Assembly (NCBI RefSeq): GCF_025751575.1
Contig: NZ_JAOWLA010000001.1
Coordinates: forward strand, 62,001 to 126,000
Source of the DNA: Albidovulum sediminicola
Lineage (GTDB): Bacteria > Pseudomonadota > Alphaproteobacteria > Rhodobacterales > Rhodobacteraceae
DNA length: 64,000 nucleotides
Direction of reading: 5' to 3'
Position numbers and translations under genes: made by a program. Below are positions 9,051 to 19,529 of the stretch, in pieces. The notes beneath the pieces are model-generated. The model saw only the letters and a list, made by a program, of their open reading frames with translations, was not told the DNA's origin and did no database searches. Numbering within the stretch: the stretch's first letter is position 1; the number at the start of each line of letters is the position of its first letter.

Positions 9051-9760
9051 GCACGCGCCATCGCGGCCTTGAGCGCGCGGACGCGCTCGGCGCTGGTGTG
9101 GCGCGGCTCCGGCGGCCCGAACCCGAGGGCGGCGGCCCGGGGATCGAGCGGAACCGGCAGGGCGCAGGAACTGTGGACCTCCTCAACCGGCAAACACTCA
9201 AGGAGGGCGCCAACCGTTTGCTCACTGATCCCAGCGCCCGGCAGGACCGCGATCCGCCCCGCCGCCGCGCGGCATGTCGCGGCCAGCGCCAGGGTCCCTT
9301 CGGATGCAAGAACCGCCCCGCCGGAACTCAGGATGCGGTCAAACCCCATGGCGACGGCGGTTTCCACGGCCTCTTCGCGGTCGGGAACCAGGTCGAACAC
9401 ACGGTTGAGCGTTGCACTCATGGTCCCCGCGGCCTCACGCAGGCGGGACAGGACGGCGCGATCCAGCCGCCCGTCTGGCAGCGCCGCCCCCAGAACAACT
9501 CCGGCCAGCCCCGCCTGCCGCGCCCAGCGCACATCGGCCAGCATCGCCTCCACATCACCAGCCGCGAACCGGAAGTCGCCCGGCCGCGCGCGAATCAGCG
9601 CATGCACCGGGATCGGCAAATCCGCCGCCCGCGCCATCTGCCCGGCAGACGGCGTCAGCCCTCCGAGCGCCAGCGCGGCACAAAGCTCGATCCGGTCCGC
9701 GCCCCCCTCGACGGCGGCACGCATCCCCTCATCGCTGTCCACGCAGACTTCGAGCCTCAT
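9014..9760 (-). CDS. cutC: CutC family protein (copper homeostasis / TIM barrel)
   Basis: 248 aa, start at 9760 with GAGGGGGA upstream. The N-terminus MRLEVCVDSDEGMRAAVEGG followed by GADRIELCAALALGGLTPS is the CutC signature, and later PGAGIS and VHSS match the family's barrel. CutC was named for copper tolerance in E. coli, but the biochemical role is unsettled. Divergent from pyrF across 70 bases. An upstream in-frame extension to 9883 lacks family sequence. Confidence 0.9.
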   Translation of the reverse strand: MRLEVCVDSDEGMRAAVEGGADRIELCAALALGGLTPSAGQMARAADLPIPVHALIRARPGDFRFAAGDVEAMLADVRWARQAGLAGVVLGAALPDGRLDRAVLSRLREAAGTMSATLNRVFDLVPDREEAVETAVAMGFDRILSSGGAVLASEGTLALAATCRAAAGRIAVLPGAGISEQTVGALLECLPVEEVHSSCALPVPLDPRAAALGFGPPEPRHTSAERVRALKAAMARAQAARDARQGLR

Positions 9761-9830
9761 TCCCCCTCCGGCTCCCTTGACAGCGGCGCCCCGCCGCCTC
9801 AAACCCCCGCAAACCGCAAGGGAGAGGCCC

Positions 9831-10553
9831 ATGACCCCGTCCGATGACCGCCTGATCGTCGCGCTCGACGTCGCGAATGCCATCGAAGGGCTCGCACTCG
9901 CCGACAGGCTGGGCGATTCCGTCAGTTTCTACAAGATCGGGCTCGGCATGCTGACGGGCGGCGGGCTGGCGCTGGCCAACGAGTTGAAGCAGGACCGCGG
10001 CAAGCGGATCTTCCTCGACATGAAGCTTTTCGACATTGGCGCGACGGTCGAGGCGGCGGTGCGCGGGATCGCGCAGTTCGACCTCGATTTCCTGACCGTC
10101 CATGGCGACCCCCATGTGGTGCGCGCGGCCAAGCAAGGGGCGGCGGCCAAGGATCTGAAGATCCTGGCGGTGACGATCCTGACCTCGCTTGACCGGGCCG
10201 ACCTCGACGCGGGGCTGATCGTGCCGGGCGACCTGCGCAGCATCGTGATCGAGCGCGCGGCGCGGGCCTTCGCGGCCGGGGCGGATGGCGTCATCTGCAG
10301 CCCAAACGAGGCTGTGGCGATCCGCGCGCTGCCCGAGGCCGCCGGCCGCCTGATCGTCACCCCCGGGGTCCGCCCTGCGGGCGCCGAGCTTGGCGATCAG
10401 AAACGCGTCGCGACCCCCGCGCAGGCGGTTGCCGATGGCGCCGACCACATTGTCGTCGGCCGCCCGATCTGGCGCGCGCCCGACCCGCGCGCGGCGGCCG
10501 AGGCGGTGATCTCGGAACTTGCCTCGCCCCAGGCGCAGCGGCCGAACCGCTAG
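9831..10553 (+). CDS. pyrF: Orotidine 5'-phosphate decarboxylase
   Basis: 240 aa, start ATG 9831 behind GGGAGAGG. Catalyses the last step of UMP synthesis. The catalytic DxKxxD tetrad is FLDMKLFDIG (Asp63, Lys65, Asp68); late barrel motifs PGVRPAG and HIVVGRPI bind phosphate. Its TAG stop shares bases with the stop of the convergent permease gene (CTAG at 10550-10553). Longer upstream reading is antisense to cutC. Confidence 0.96.
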   Translation: MTPSDDRLIVALDVANAIEGLALADRLGDSVSFYKIGLGMLTGGGLALANELKQDRGKRIFLDMKLFDIGATVEAAVRGIAQFDLDFLTVHGDPHVVRAAKQGAAAKDLKILAVTILTSLDRADLDAGLIVPGDLRSIVIERAARAFAAGADGVICSPNEAVAIRALPEAAGRLIVTPGVRPAGAELGDQKRVATPAQAVADGADHIVVGRPIWRAPDPRAAAEAVISELASPQAQRPNR

Positions 10554-11308
10554 ACCATCTGCCAAAGAAGCCGTGCCGCGAGCGCGCCCGAGGTCACGAC
10601 CAGCAACGGCTTGATGATCCGCGCGCCGCGCCGCATCGCCACATGTGCCCCCAGGCGCGCCCCGGCGATCTGCGCCAGCCCCATGGCCAGGCCCAGACCC
10701 CAAAGCGGTGCGCCCTGTGCCGCGAAGGCGACCAGCCCGCCGAGGTTCGAGGCGAAGTTCAGAAGCTTCGTGTGGGCGGTCGCGCGCAGGACCCCGTAAC
10801 CCGCCAGCGTCACGAAGCCGATCATGTAGAAGGACCCCGCCCCCGGGCCGATGAGCCCGTCATAGGCGGCGATCCAAGGCACCACGCCCAGCGTGAACAT
10901 CGCGGGCGCGATCCGCTCCGCCCGGTCCAGATCGCCAAGGCCGGGCTTCACCGCAAAGAACACGGCGATCCCGATCAGCACGACGGGTAGCGCCATGCGC
11001 AGGCCCTCGGTCGGAACAAGCCCGGCCAGAAACGCCCCCGCCATGCCGCAACCGAAAGCGACGGCCGCCGCGCGGATCTGCCGGCGCAGGTTCACATGGC
11101 CCGCGCGGGCGTAGCTGAGCGCGGCGGTCGCCGCGCCGAAGACGCCCTGAACCTTGTTGGTCGACAGCGCCTCAAGCGGCGAAAGACCCGCCAGCATCAG
11201 CGCAGGCACGGTGATCAGCCCGCCGCCGCCCGCGATCGCATCGACGAAACCCGCGAGAAAGGCCGCCGCCACCAGCAGCGCGGCCAGTTCCACCGAAAGT
11301 TCGAACAT
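10550..11308 (-). CDS. TauE/SafE family membrane permease
   Basis: 252 aa, about seven to eight hydrophobic segments. The N-terminal GFVDAIAGGGGLITVPALM is the TauE/SafE signature, with LSTNKVQGVFG after it. These proteins export sulfite, sulfoacetate or other organic anions; the substrate here is unknown. It follows serB with a single base between stop and start (TGA-G-ATG), so it is likely translationally coupled to serB. Confidence 0.88.
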   Translation of the reverse strand: MFELSVELAALLVAAAFLAGFVDAIAGGGGLITVPALMLAGLSPLEALSTNKVQGVFGAATAALSYARAGHVNLRRQIRAAAVAFGCGMAGAFLAGLVPTEGLRMALPVVLIGIAVFFAVKPGLGDLDRAERIAPAMFTLGVVPWIAAYDGLIGPGAGSFYMIGFVTLAGYGVLRATAHTKLLNFASNLGGLVAFAAQGAPLWGLGLAMGLAQIAGARLGAHVAMRRGARIIKPLLVVTSGALAARLLWQMV

Positions 11309-11309
11309 C

Positions 11310-12182
11310 TCAGGCGAACTCGTTCGCCGAATAGCCCTGGATATAGAGAAGCGCGGTCAGGTCGCCGTGGTTGATGCGGATATCGCATTGGGCCGCGACC
11401 GAGGGCTTGGCGTGCAGCGCCACGCCGGCCCCGGCAAGGTGCAGCATCCCCAGGTCGTTCGCCCCGTCGCCGACGGCCATGACCGCATCGTGGCCGATGC
11501 CCAGCCGGGCCGAGATGTCCTTGAGCGCGGCGATCTTGGCCTCGCGCCCCAGGATCGGGCGGGCCACATCGCCGGTCAGCGCGCCGCCCTCGGCCAGAAG
11601 CGTGTTGGCGCGATGCTCGTCAAAGCCCAGTGCCGCCGCGACCGCCGTGGTGAAGGCGGTGAACCCACCGGAAACCAGCGCCGCGTAACCGCCGTTCGCC
11701 TTCATGGTCACGATCAGTTCGCGCCCCCCGGGGGTGAAGGTGATGCGCTCGGCCAGCACCTGGCCGATCACGCTTTCGGGCAGACCCTTCAGAAGGCCGA
11801 CCCGTTCGATCAGCGCGCCCTCGAAATCCAGCTCGCCATTCATCGCGCGCGCCGTGATCTCGGCCACGCGCGGGCCGACGCCCGCCATGTCGGCCAGTTC
11901 ATCGATGCATTCCTGACCGATCATGGTCGAATCCATGTCCGCCAGCAGCATCTGCTTGCGCCGCCCCTCGGCGTTCTGCACGACGAGGTCCACCCCGATC
12001 CCCTGAAGCCCCTGCCAGACGTCCCACCGGTTGGCCGGAACCTCGGCCACCGCGAATTCGGCGGCGATGCCGGGACTAAGCCACTGCGCCTCGCCCCCGC
12101 CCCAGGCATCGCGCAGCGCCTCCACCGCGCTGCGCTCCAGATTGGCCCGGCTGGGGTTTGCAAGAAGGGTGGCGATGAACAT
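11310..12182 (-). CDS. serB: Phosphoserine phosphatase SerB
   Basis: 290 aa, start at 12182 ([15 protein letters not shown]). HAD-superfamily enzyme that makes L-serine from phosphoserine. Motif I is [13 protein letters not shown] with the nucleophile Asp82 and Asp84, motif II is [10 protein letters not shown], motif IV is [13 protein letters not shown]. The first 75 residues form an ACT-like N-terminal domain. It diverges from serC-serA, so all three steps of the phosphorylated serine pathway are here. Confidence 0.96.
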   Translation of the reverse strand: MFIATLLANPSRANLERSAVEALRDAWGGGEAQWLSPGIAAEFAVAEVPANRWDVWQGLQGIGVDLVVQNAEGRRKQMLLADMDSTMIGQECIDELADMAGVGPRVAEITARAMNGELDFEGALIERVGLLKGLPESVIGQVLAERITFTPGGRELIVTMKANGGYAALVSGGFTAFTTAVAAALGFDEHRANTLLAEGGALTGDVARPILGREAKIAALKDISARLGIGHDAVMAVGDGANDLGMLHLAGAGVALHAKPSVAAQCDIRINHGDLTALLYIQGYSANEFA

Positions 12183-12251
12183 GGGTCTGTTTCCGATAGT
12201 GGACGGCGGGCGTCGCAAATTGTGTCTCAAGCGGCGCTTTAGGGCAGTTTT

Positions 12252-12336
12252 CCCGCTTGCGCCAGACCCGGTGCCCGAATATCGCTTGCGGCGGGACACC
12301 CCTCCCCAACGAGGGGCGACTATCTGGAAGGATACC
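12252..12336 (+). promoter_or_regulatory. Structured leader of serC-serA, candidate serC RNA motif
   Basis: Directly before serC lies hairpin CCCCTC-CCCAAC-GAGGGG (12299-12316), 10 bases before the ribosome site GGAAGGA (12326-12332). An outer pairing CCCGC (12252-12256) with GCGGG (12291-12295) is possible. A conserved serC RNA element of unknown ligand has been described upstream of alphaproteobacterial serC-serA operons. Location and hairpins fit, but I could not align to its consensus. Confidence 0.4.
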
Positions 12337-13494
<1,158 letters not shown>

Positions 13495-13546
13495 AGGGTC
13501 GCCCCCTCTCCTCCCGAATTGACTGCATATCAAGGAGCCGACTGAC

Positions 13547-15142
13547 ATGGCACCCAAAGTTCTCGTATCCGACAAGCTCAGCGAAACCGCCGTCCAGATC
13601 TTCCGCGACCGCGGGGTCGAGGTCGATTACCTGCCGGACCTCGGCAAGGACAAGGACAAGTTCCTTGAGGTGATCGGCCAGTATGACGGCCTCGCCATCC
13701 GCTCGGCCACCAAGGTCAGCGACAAGGTCCTGGCCGCGGCGACCAACCTCAAGGTCATCGGCCGGGCGGGGATCGGCGTCGACAACGTCGACATCCCGGC
13801 GGCCTCCAAGCGCGGCGTGATCGTGATGAACACGCCCTTCGGCAACTCCGTCACCACCGCCGAACATGCCATCGCGATGATGTTCGCCGTGGCCCGGCAG
13901 TTGCCCGAGGCCAGTGCCTCGACCCATGAGGGCAAGTGGGAAAAGAACCGCTTCATGGGGGTGGAGCTTTTCAACAAGACGCTGGGCGTAATTGGCGCGG
14001 GCAACATCGGCTCGATCGTCTGCGACCGGGCGCTGGGGCTCCACATGAAGGTCGCCGCCTACGATCCCTTCCTAAGCGACGAACGCGCCAAGCAGATGGG
14101 CGTGGCCAAGGTCGAACTGGACGAATTGCTGGCGCGGGCGGATTTCATCACGCTCCACGTTCCGCTGACCGACAAGACCCGCAACATCCTCTCGCGTGAG
14201 GCCATCGCCAAGACCAAGAAAGGCGTGCGCATCATCAACTGCGCCCGTGGCGGCCTTGTGGACGAAGCCGCGCTGGCCGAGGCACTGCAATCGGGCCAGG
14301 TCGCCGGCGCCGCCTTCGACGTGTTCGAGGTCGAGCCGGCCACCGCCTCGCCGCTCTTCCACCTGCCGAATGTCGTGGTGACGCCGCACCTGGGCGCCTC
14401 GACCACCGAAGCGCAGGAAAACGTGGCGCTTCAAGTGGCCGAACAGATGTCGGACTACCTCTTGACCGGCGCGGTCCAGAACGCGCTCAACATGCCGTCG
14501 GTCACGGCCGAAGAGGCCGCCGTCATGGGCCCCTGGCTGAAGCTTGCCGATCACCTGGGCGCCTTCGCCGGGCAGATGACCGATGAGCCGATCAAGGCCA
14601 TCAACGTGCTTTACGACGGTACGGTCGCGGCGATGAACCTGCAGGCGCTGAACTGCGCGGCGATCGCGGGGATCATGAAGGCGCAGAACCCCGACGTGAA
14701 CCTCGTCTCCGCCCCGGTGATCGCGCGGGAACGCGGCATCCAGATCTCGACCACGCGGCAGGAGAAAAGCGGCGTCTTCGACGGCTACATCAAGCTGACG
14801 GTCGTGACCGACAAGCGCGACCGCTCCATCGCGGGCACGGTGTTTTCGGACGGCAAGCCGCGCTTCATCCAGATCAAGGGCATCAACATCGACGCCGAGA
14901 TCGGGGCGCACATGCTTTACACCACCAACGATGACGTGCCGGGCATCATCGGCACGCTCGGCCAGACGATGGGCGAGGCCGGCGTGAACATCGCCAACTT
15001 CACCCTTGGACGGTCGGGCGTCGGCAAGGACGCGATCGCCCTTCTCTACCTTGACGAAGAGCCCGCCCCCGCGGTGATCAAGGCGCTGGAGTCCACCGGC
15101 AAGTTCACCCAGGTCCGGCCGCTGAACTTCAACGTGGCCTGA
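13547..15142 (+). CDS. serA: D-3-phosphoglycerate dehydrogenase SerA
   Basis: 531 aa. Oxidises 3-phosphoglycerate to 3-phosphohydroxypyruvate, the committing step of serine synthesis. The NAD motif GVIGAGNIG lies at 147-155; catalytic segments CARGGLVDE (Arg) and TPHLGAST (His) follow. The length and C-terminus show the long form with an intervening domain (about 315-450) and an ACT domain (about 455-531, VPGIIGTLGQTMGEAGVNIA) that usually senses serine. Ends the serC-serA operon, with a strong terminator 14 bases after the stop. Confidence 0.97.
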   Translation: MAPKVLVSDKLSETAVQIFRDRGVEVDYLPDLGKDKDKFLEVIGQYDGLAIRSATKVSDKVLAAATNLKVIGRAGIGVDNVDIPAASKRGVIVMNTPFGNSVTTAEHAIAMMFAVARQLPEASASTHEGKWEKNRFMGVELFNKTLGVIGAGNIGSIVCDRALGLHMKVAAYDPFLSDERAKQMGVAKVELDELLARADFITLHVPLTDKTRNILSREAIAKTKKGVRIINCARGGLVDEAALAEALQSGQVAGAAFDVFEVEPATASPLFHLPNVVVTPHLGASTTEAQENVALQVAEQMSDYLLTGAVQNALNMPSVTAEEAAVMGPWLKLADHLGAFAGQMTDEPIKAINVLYDGTVAAMNLQALNCAAIAGIMKAQNPDVNLVSAPVIARERGIQISTTRQEKSGVFDGYIKLTVVTDKRDRSIAGTVFSDGKPRFIQIKGINIDAEIGAHMLYTTNDDVPGIIGTLGQTMGEAGVNIANFTLGRSGVGKDAIALLYLDEEPAPAVIKALESTGKFTQVRPLNFNVA

Positions 15143-15156
15143 CCGCGGCACATCAA

Positions 15157-15196
15157 AGACGGGGCTGGCGGACAAAACGGCCTGCCAGCCCCGTCT
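15157..15196 (+). terminator. Intrinsic terminator of serC-serA
   Basis: AGACGGGGCTGGC (15157-15169) pairs perfectly with GCCAGCCCCGTCT (15184-15196), 14-base loop, followed by TCTGCCC. The 13-bp stem is the strongest hairpin in this part of the window. Confidence 0.85.
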
Positions 15197-15295
15197 TCTG
15201 CCCAAAAACGACGTGAACAGGTCGCCGTGAACCCAGTCGGGGCCGATGCTCTCAGGCAAATTCCGCGCTGCTGAATTCTGCCGCCGGGGGCCCCC

Positions 15296-15895
15296 ATGAA
15301 TCATCCTGACTTCGACGCTCTGCTGCGCGCCCTTGCCGATGTCTATCTAGCCGAGGGGCGCGAGGCGGCCGATCGCACCGCGCAGGCCCTGACGACCACG
15401 CCCGCGCCGGCGGCCTTCCTGCCACAGGACCCTTGCGCACTTGACGCGATGATGCGCGACCTGCTCGCGAGCTCGGCGCACCCCGCCGCGGCCGCGATCC
15501 TTGCCGCCCAAAGCCTCATTCCCTGGGGGACCAACCCGGTGGCCGACCGGATGAGCGAAACCGCCGCCGCCATCTGCGCGGTGACCACCTTGATGGGACC
15601 GGAAGGGCCGATTCCCGCGCCCGACCTCCGGCTCGGCCTCTTCTACCAGCGGCCCGATACCTATTACGCGCTTCACAACCACGACGCCGACGAAACCTAT
15701 GTCATCCTGGCGGGCAGCGCGCTTTGGACCGCAGGCGACGACATCCGGGTGCGCGGACCGGGCGACTATATCCACCACCCGAGCCTGATGCCCCACGCCT
15801 TCCGGACCGGGAAGGAGGGCGTGCTTGCGCTCTGGCGCTGGAGCGGCGATGTGAACACGCATTCCTACGCCTTCTTGCCGGATGCCGCCGCCTGA
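15296..15895 (+). CDS. Cupin protein of the DMSP lyase family (DddQ-like)
   Basis: 199 aa. Residues 115-185 form a single cupin: motif 1 fits G(X)5HXH(X)3E(X)6G with His127, His129, Glu133, Tyr135 and Gly140; motif 2 contributes His160/161 and His167. DMSP lyases of the DddQ/DddL group split dimethylsulfoniopropionate into DMS and acrylate. From memory, DddQ uses Tyr120, His125, Tyr131, His163 and Trp178; here Tyr124, His129, Tyr135, His167 and Trp182 have the same spacing. The length equals DddQ (about 200 aa). No DMSP transporter or acrylate genes adjoin it, and non-lyase relatives exist, so the substrate is open. Confidence 0.65.
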   Translation: MNHPDFDALLRALADVYLAEGREAADRTAQALTTTPAPAAFLPQDPCALDAMMRDLLASSAHPAAAAILAAQSLIPWGTNPVADRMSETAAAICAVTTLMGPEGPIPAPDLRLGLFYQRPDTYYALHNHDADETYVILAGSALWTAGDDIRVRGPGDYIHHPSLMPHAFRTGKEGVLALWRWSGDVNTHSYAFLPDAAA

Positions 15896-15970
15896 AGACC
15901 GTAGCGGGAACGCTGCGTTGCAGCCCCTGTCGCACCGGGCTAGGGTCCGGGGCGAAAAGGGGGCCAAGAC

Positions 15971-16708
15971 ATGCGAACCTATGTGATCGGCGATATTCAC
16001 GGCCACCGCGACAAGCTTCAGGCGGCGCACCGGCTGATTGCGAAAGACCGTGCCGAGCAAGGCGATGCGAATGCCCCGGTCGTGCATCTGGGCGATCTGG
16101 TCGATCGCGGCCCCGACAGCCGGGGGGTGGTGGATTGCCTGCTGGCGGGGCTGGAACATGGCGAGCCCTGGGTGGTGCTGAAGGGCAACCATGACCGGAT
16201 GTTTTCGGGTTTTCTCGACGATCCCGACTACCACGACCCCGGCCTGCGCGCGGAACTGAACTGGACCCACCCGCGCCTGGGCGGGGCGGAAACGCTGGCC
16301 TCCTACGGGGTGACCGGCGTGGGCGAGACGTTCCTGTCCGACATCGCGGCGCAGGCGCGGCTCAAGGTTCCCGTTGCGCATCGCGATTTCCTCGCGGGGC
16401 TTGAGACCTCCTTCGCGCGGGGCCAGGCGCTCTTCGTTCACGCGGGCATCCGTCCGGGTGTTCCGGTTGAGCGGCAGACGGAAACCGACCTGGTCTGGAT
16501 TCGCGCGCCCTTTCTTGAGGATACACGCGATCACGGGGTGCTTGTCGTGCATGGCCATACCCCGGTCGAGCAGGTCACCCACTATGGCAACCGGCTGAAC
16601 GTCGACACCGGCGCGGGGTATGGCAAGGCGCTTTCGGCCATCGTGGTCGAGGGCCAAGTGGCCTGGCTTCTGACGCCACGGGGCCGTGTGCCGCTACGTC
16701 ACGAATAA
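15971..16708 (+). CDS. Serine/threonine-type metallophosphatase (ApaH/PP2A-like)
   Basis: 245 aa. All three calcineurin-type metal motifs are present: GDIHGH (residues 7-12), [10 protein letters not shown] (about 41-50) and KGNHD (about 75-79), with late His residues in HAGI and HGHTP. Bacterial relatives dephosphorylate proteins or cleave dinucleoside polyphosphates. It stands alone, 75 bases after the cupin gene, with no partner kinase adjacent. The exact substrate cannot be read from sequence. Confidence 0.88.
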   Translation: MRTYVIGDIHGHRDKLQAAHRLIAKDRAEQGDANAPVVHLGDLVDRGPDSRGVVDCLLAGLEHGEPWVVLKGNHDRMFSGFLDDPDYHDPGLRAELNWTHPRLGGAETLASYGVTGVGETFLSDIAAQARLKVPVAHRDFLAGLETSFARGQALFVHAGIRPGVPVERQTETDLVWIRAPFLEDTRDHGVLVVHGHTPVEQVTHYGNRLNVDTGAGYGKALSAIVVEGQVAWLLTPRGRVPLRHE

Positions 16709-16749
16709 CCCCGCTTTACCCGGACCTGCCCGCGTGCTTGCCTGCGGGC

Positions 16750-17310
16750 ATGAGCCGGATCGCCCGCCCCTACTGGATCGTCGTCGCCATCCTGGCCCTG
16801 ACCGGCCTCTGGCTCCTCTGGGCCGGGCGGGTGCCGATCTGCGAATGCGGCTATGTGAAGCTCTGGCACGGCCAGACGATGAGCTCGGAGAATTCCCAGC
16901 ATCTGACGGACTGGTACACGCCCTCGCATATCCTGCACGGCATCCTGTTCTACGCGGCGCTCTGGCTCTTCGCGCGGCGCATGTCTTTCGGCTGGCGCCT
17001 GGTGATCGCCACGCTGATCGAGGCCGCATGGGAGATCGTCGAGAACTCCGCCTGGATCATCGAACGCTACCGGGCGGTCACGATCTCGCTCGACTATTAC
17101 GGCGACAGCGTGATCAACACGCTCGCCGACATCATGGCCATGGTGCTGGGGTTTTACCTGGCGCGGGCGCTGCCGGTCTGGGCGAGCGTCCTGATCGTCA
17201 TCGGGTTCGAGGCGCTGACCATGTGGGTGATCCGCGACGGGCTCGCCCTCAACATCCTGATGCTGCTTTACCCGCTTGAGGCCGTGCGGGACTGGCAAGG
17301 CGGGCTTTGA
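16750..17310 (+). CDS. DUF2585/UPF0314 family inner-membrane protein
   Basis: 186 aa from ATG 16750 ([19 protein letters not shown]). About five hydrophobic segments. A conserved CECGYVKLW and [20 protein letters not shown] stretch and the [10 protein letters not shown] segment are typical of this uncharacterised alphaproteobacterial family. An in-frame TTG 12 bases earlier is possible. Function unknown; nothing in the neighbourhood defines it. Confidence 0.8.
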   Translation: MSRIARPYWIVVAILALTGLWLLWAGRVPICECGYVKLWHGQTMSSENSQHLTDWYTPSHILHGILFYAALWLFARRMSFGWRLVIATLIEAAWEIVENSAWIIERYRAVTISLDYYGDSVINTLADIMAMVLGFYLARALPVWASVLIVIGFEALTMWVIRDGLALNILMLLYPLEAVRDWQGGL

Positions 17311-17393
17311 AGGCCGGGCTAAACCTGTCGGGTTAAACCTTGTTTCACGCCTTTGACCCATCCTGCCCGGGATGCGCGGGGCGGAGGCTTGGG

Positions 17394-19529
17394 GTGAACA
17401 TCGCGGACAAGCTTGTCAGGGAAACCCGGGCCCGGCTGGCGGCCGAACGCCTGCTGGAACAGAAGAAGCGCGAACTGTTCGCGGCCAACGAACAGCTCGC
17501 GCAACACGCGCTCAACCTGTCAGACCAGATCGTCGAGCAACGCAGCTCCCTTGAAACCGCCCATTCCGAAATGCGGATCGCCCGGAACCGGCTCTGGGAC
17601 GCGCTCGACACGATTCGCGACGGCTTCGCGCTTTTCGACGGCGACCTGCGGCTTGTGGTCGCGAACCGCGCCTATCTCGCTCCGTTCGAGGGGGTCGAGG
17701 GGGTCGGCCCGGGCACCAGCTACGACGCGCTCTTGCGGACGCTGGCCGAAGGCGGCATCGCGGACTTGGAGGGGATGGACGCCGACGACTGGCGCCACGA
17801 CATGACCGCCCGCATGGTGCGCGAGGTCATCGCGCCCCGGGAGATCCGGCTCCTGAGCGGGCATCGCATCCGCCTGCTCGACCGGCGCTGCGACTCGGGC
17901 GACCTGGTGAGCCTTGCACAGAACATCACCCGCGCGACCGAACGGGAGGCCGAACTGCGCGACGCGCGCCAGAAGGCAGAGGCCGCAAGCCGCGCGAAGT
18001 CGACCTTCCTCGCCAACATGAGCCATGAACTGCGCACCCCCATGAACGGGATCGTGGGCATGGCGGAACTGCTTTGCGAAACGGCGCTGACCGACGAACA
18101 GCGGCTATATGCCGAAACCATCCGCTCCTCCGGCGCGGCGCTGCTCTCGATCATCAACGACATCCTCGACTATTCCAAGGCCGAGGCACAGCGATTGCGC
18201 CTGGAGGCGAAGCCCTTCGACCTCGAACATTGCCTGCATGAGGTGATGCTGCTGCTGGAACCCTCGGCGCGCGACAAGGGCCTTCGTCTGATGGTCGATT
18301 TCGACATGTTCCTGCCCACCCGCTATCTTACCGACCCGGGCCGGTTCCGGCAGATCCTCACCAACCTGATCGGCAACGCGGTGAAGTTCACCGAAAGCGG
18401 GCATGTGCTGATGCGCGTGGTCGGTATGGCCCTGGAGGGCAACGATTACGAAGTGCATGTGACGGTGGAGGACACGGGCATCGGCATCGCCGAAGAGCAC
18501 CTCGACCACATCTTCGGTGAGTTCAACCAGGTCGAGGATCAGTCGAACCGCAAGTTCGAGGGCAGCGGTCTCGGCCTTGCGATCACCCGCCAGCTGGTCG
18601 GGCTGATGGGCGGGTCGGTCTGGGTCGATAGCGAGCTTGGGCAGGGGACCTGCTTCGGCTTCAAGCTGACGCTGAGGGCCGCGGAGCCCATCGTCGTCGA
18701 TCATCCCGACCGCCCGATCCTTCTGCGCTCGGCCCTCGTGGTGGATGAACTGCCGATGAACCGGAAGATCATCGAGCGGCAGTTGCAGACCTATGGGTTG
18801 ACCGTCACCCACTGCCGATCGGCGGCCGAGGCCCTGGCGGCCTTCGGCGGCGGCACCGGCATCGACCTCGTGCTGATCGACGAACACATCGCCCCCGTCG
18901 CTGGGCAGCCGCTGTGCGCCGCGCTCCGTGCCGCCGGGCCCAAGGTGCCACTGCTCGGTCTTTTCGCGGACCCCGCCGCGCAGGGCCTGGACCTGCCCTA
19001 TGCTGGGCGGCTGCAAAAGCCCGTCCTGCGCAGCGAGCTTTACCATCACCTGCGCGCACTCTCAGTGTCGCGGGCGGCGGATCTCTCCCACGAGGCAACC
19101 GACTGCGGGGGCCGATCGGGCCGTCGGATGCGGGTCCTGGTGGCGGAGGACAATCGCACCAACCAGCTCGTGTTCACCAAGATGGTGCAGGGCTTCGACA
19201 TCGAGCTTGAGTTGGCGGCCAACGGGCGGGAGGCCGTCGCACTTTGGCAAAGATTCCGCCCCGACGTGATCTTCATGGACATCTCCATGCCCGAGGTCGA
19301 CGGGCGGGAGGCGACCCGGAGCATCCGTGCCCAGGAACGGGGCACCGGCGCCCATGTGCCCATCATCGCCCTCACCGCCCAGGCGCTCGACGGGGAGGAA
19401 ACGGCCAGCTGCCCGGACGGGATCGACCGATACCTGAAAAAGCCGCTGCAGAAGATCACGCTGGCCGCGACATTGGCAGCCTTCCGTCCGGACGGCACCG
19501 CCGATCCGGTGCCGGGCAATCCCGCCTAA
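17394..19529 (+). CDS. Soluble hybrid histidine kinase with two receiver domains
   Basis: 711 aa, GTG 17394 with GGAGG 6 bases upstream (an in-frame TTG at 17340 lacks one). Order: N-terminal coiled coil (1-65), PAS (about 68-180), HisKA with H-box MSHELRTPMNG (His near 206), HATPase with N-box NLIGNAVKF, DTGIGIA and GSGLGLA, a first receiver (about 440-560) that keeps Asp in DLVLID and Lys in LQKP but lacks the usual Thr/Ser, and a canonical second receiver (AEDN, FMDISMPEVDG, LTAQ, KKP). No membrane segment, so it senses a cytoplasmic signal. An orphan; the Hpt protein at 30.5 kb is a possible partner. Confidence 0.92.
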   Translation: MNIADKLVRETRARLAAERLLEQKKRELFAANEQLAQHALNLSDQIVEQRSSLETAHSEMRIARNRLWDALDTIRDGFALFDGDLRLVVANRAYLAPFEGVEGVGPGTSYDALLRTLAEGGIADLEGMDADDWRHDMTARMVREVIAPREIRLLSGHRIRLLDRRCDSGDLVSLAQNITRATEREAELRDARQKAEAASRAKSTFLANMSHELRTPMNGIVGMAELLCETALTDEQRLYAETIRSSGAALLSIINDILDYSKAEAQRLRLEAKPFDLEHCLHEVMLLLEPSARDKGLRLMVDFDMFLPTRYLTDPGRFRQILTNLIGNAVKFTESGHVLMRVVGMALEGNDYEVHVTVEDTGIGIAEEHLDHIFGEFNQVEDQSNRKFEGSGLGLAITRQLVGLMGGSVWVDSELGQGTCFGFKLTLRAAEPIVVDHPDRPILLRSALVVDELPMNRKIIERQLQTYGLTVTHCRSAAEALAAFGGGTGIDLVLIDEHIAPVAGQPLCAALRAAGPKVPLLGLFADPAAQGLDLPYAGRLQKPVLRSELYHHLRALSVSRAADLSHEATDCGGRSGRRMRVLVAEDNRTNQLVFTKMVQGFDIELELAANGREAVALWQRFRPDVIFMDISMPEVDGREATRSIRAQERGTGAHVPIIALTAQALDGEETASCPDGIDRYLKKPLQKITLAATLAAFRPDGTADPVPGNPA

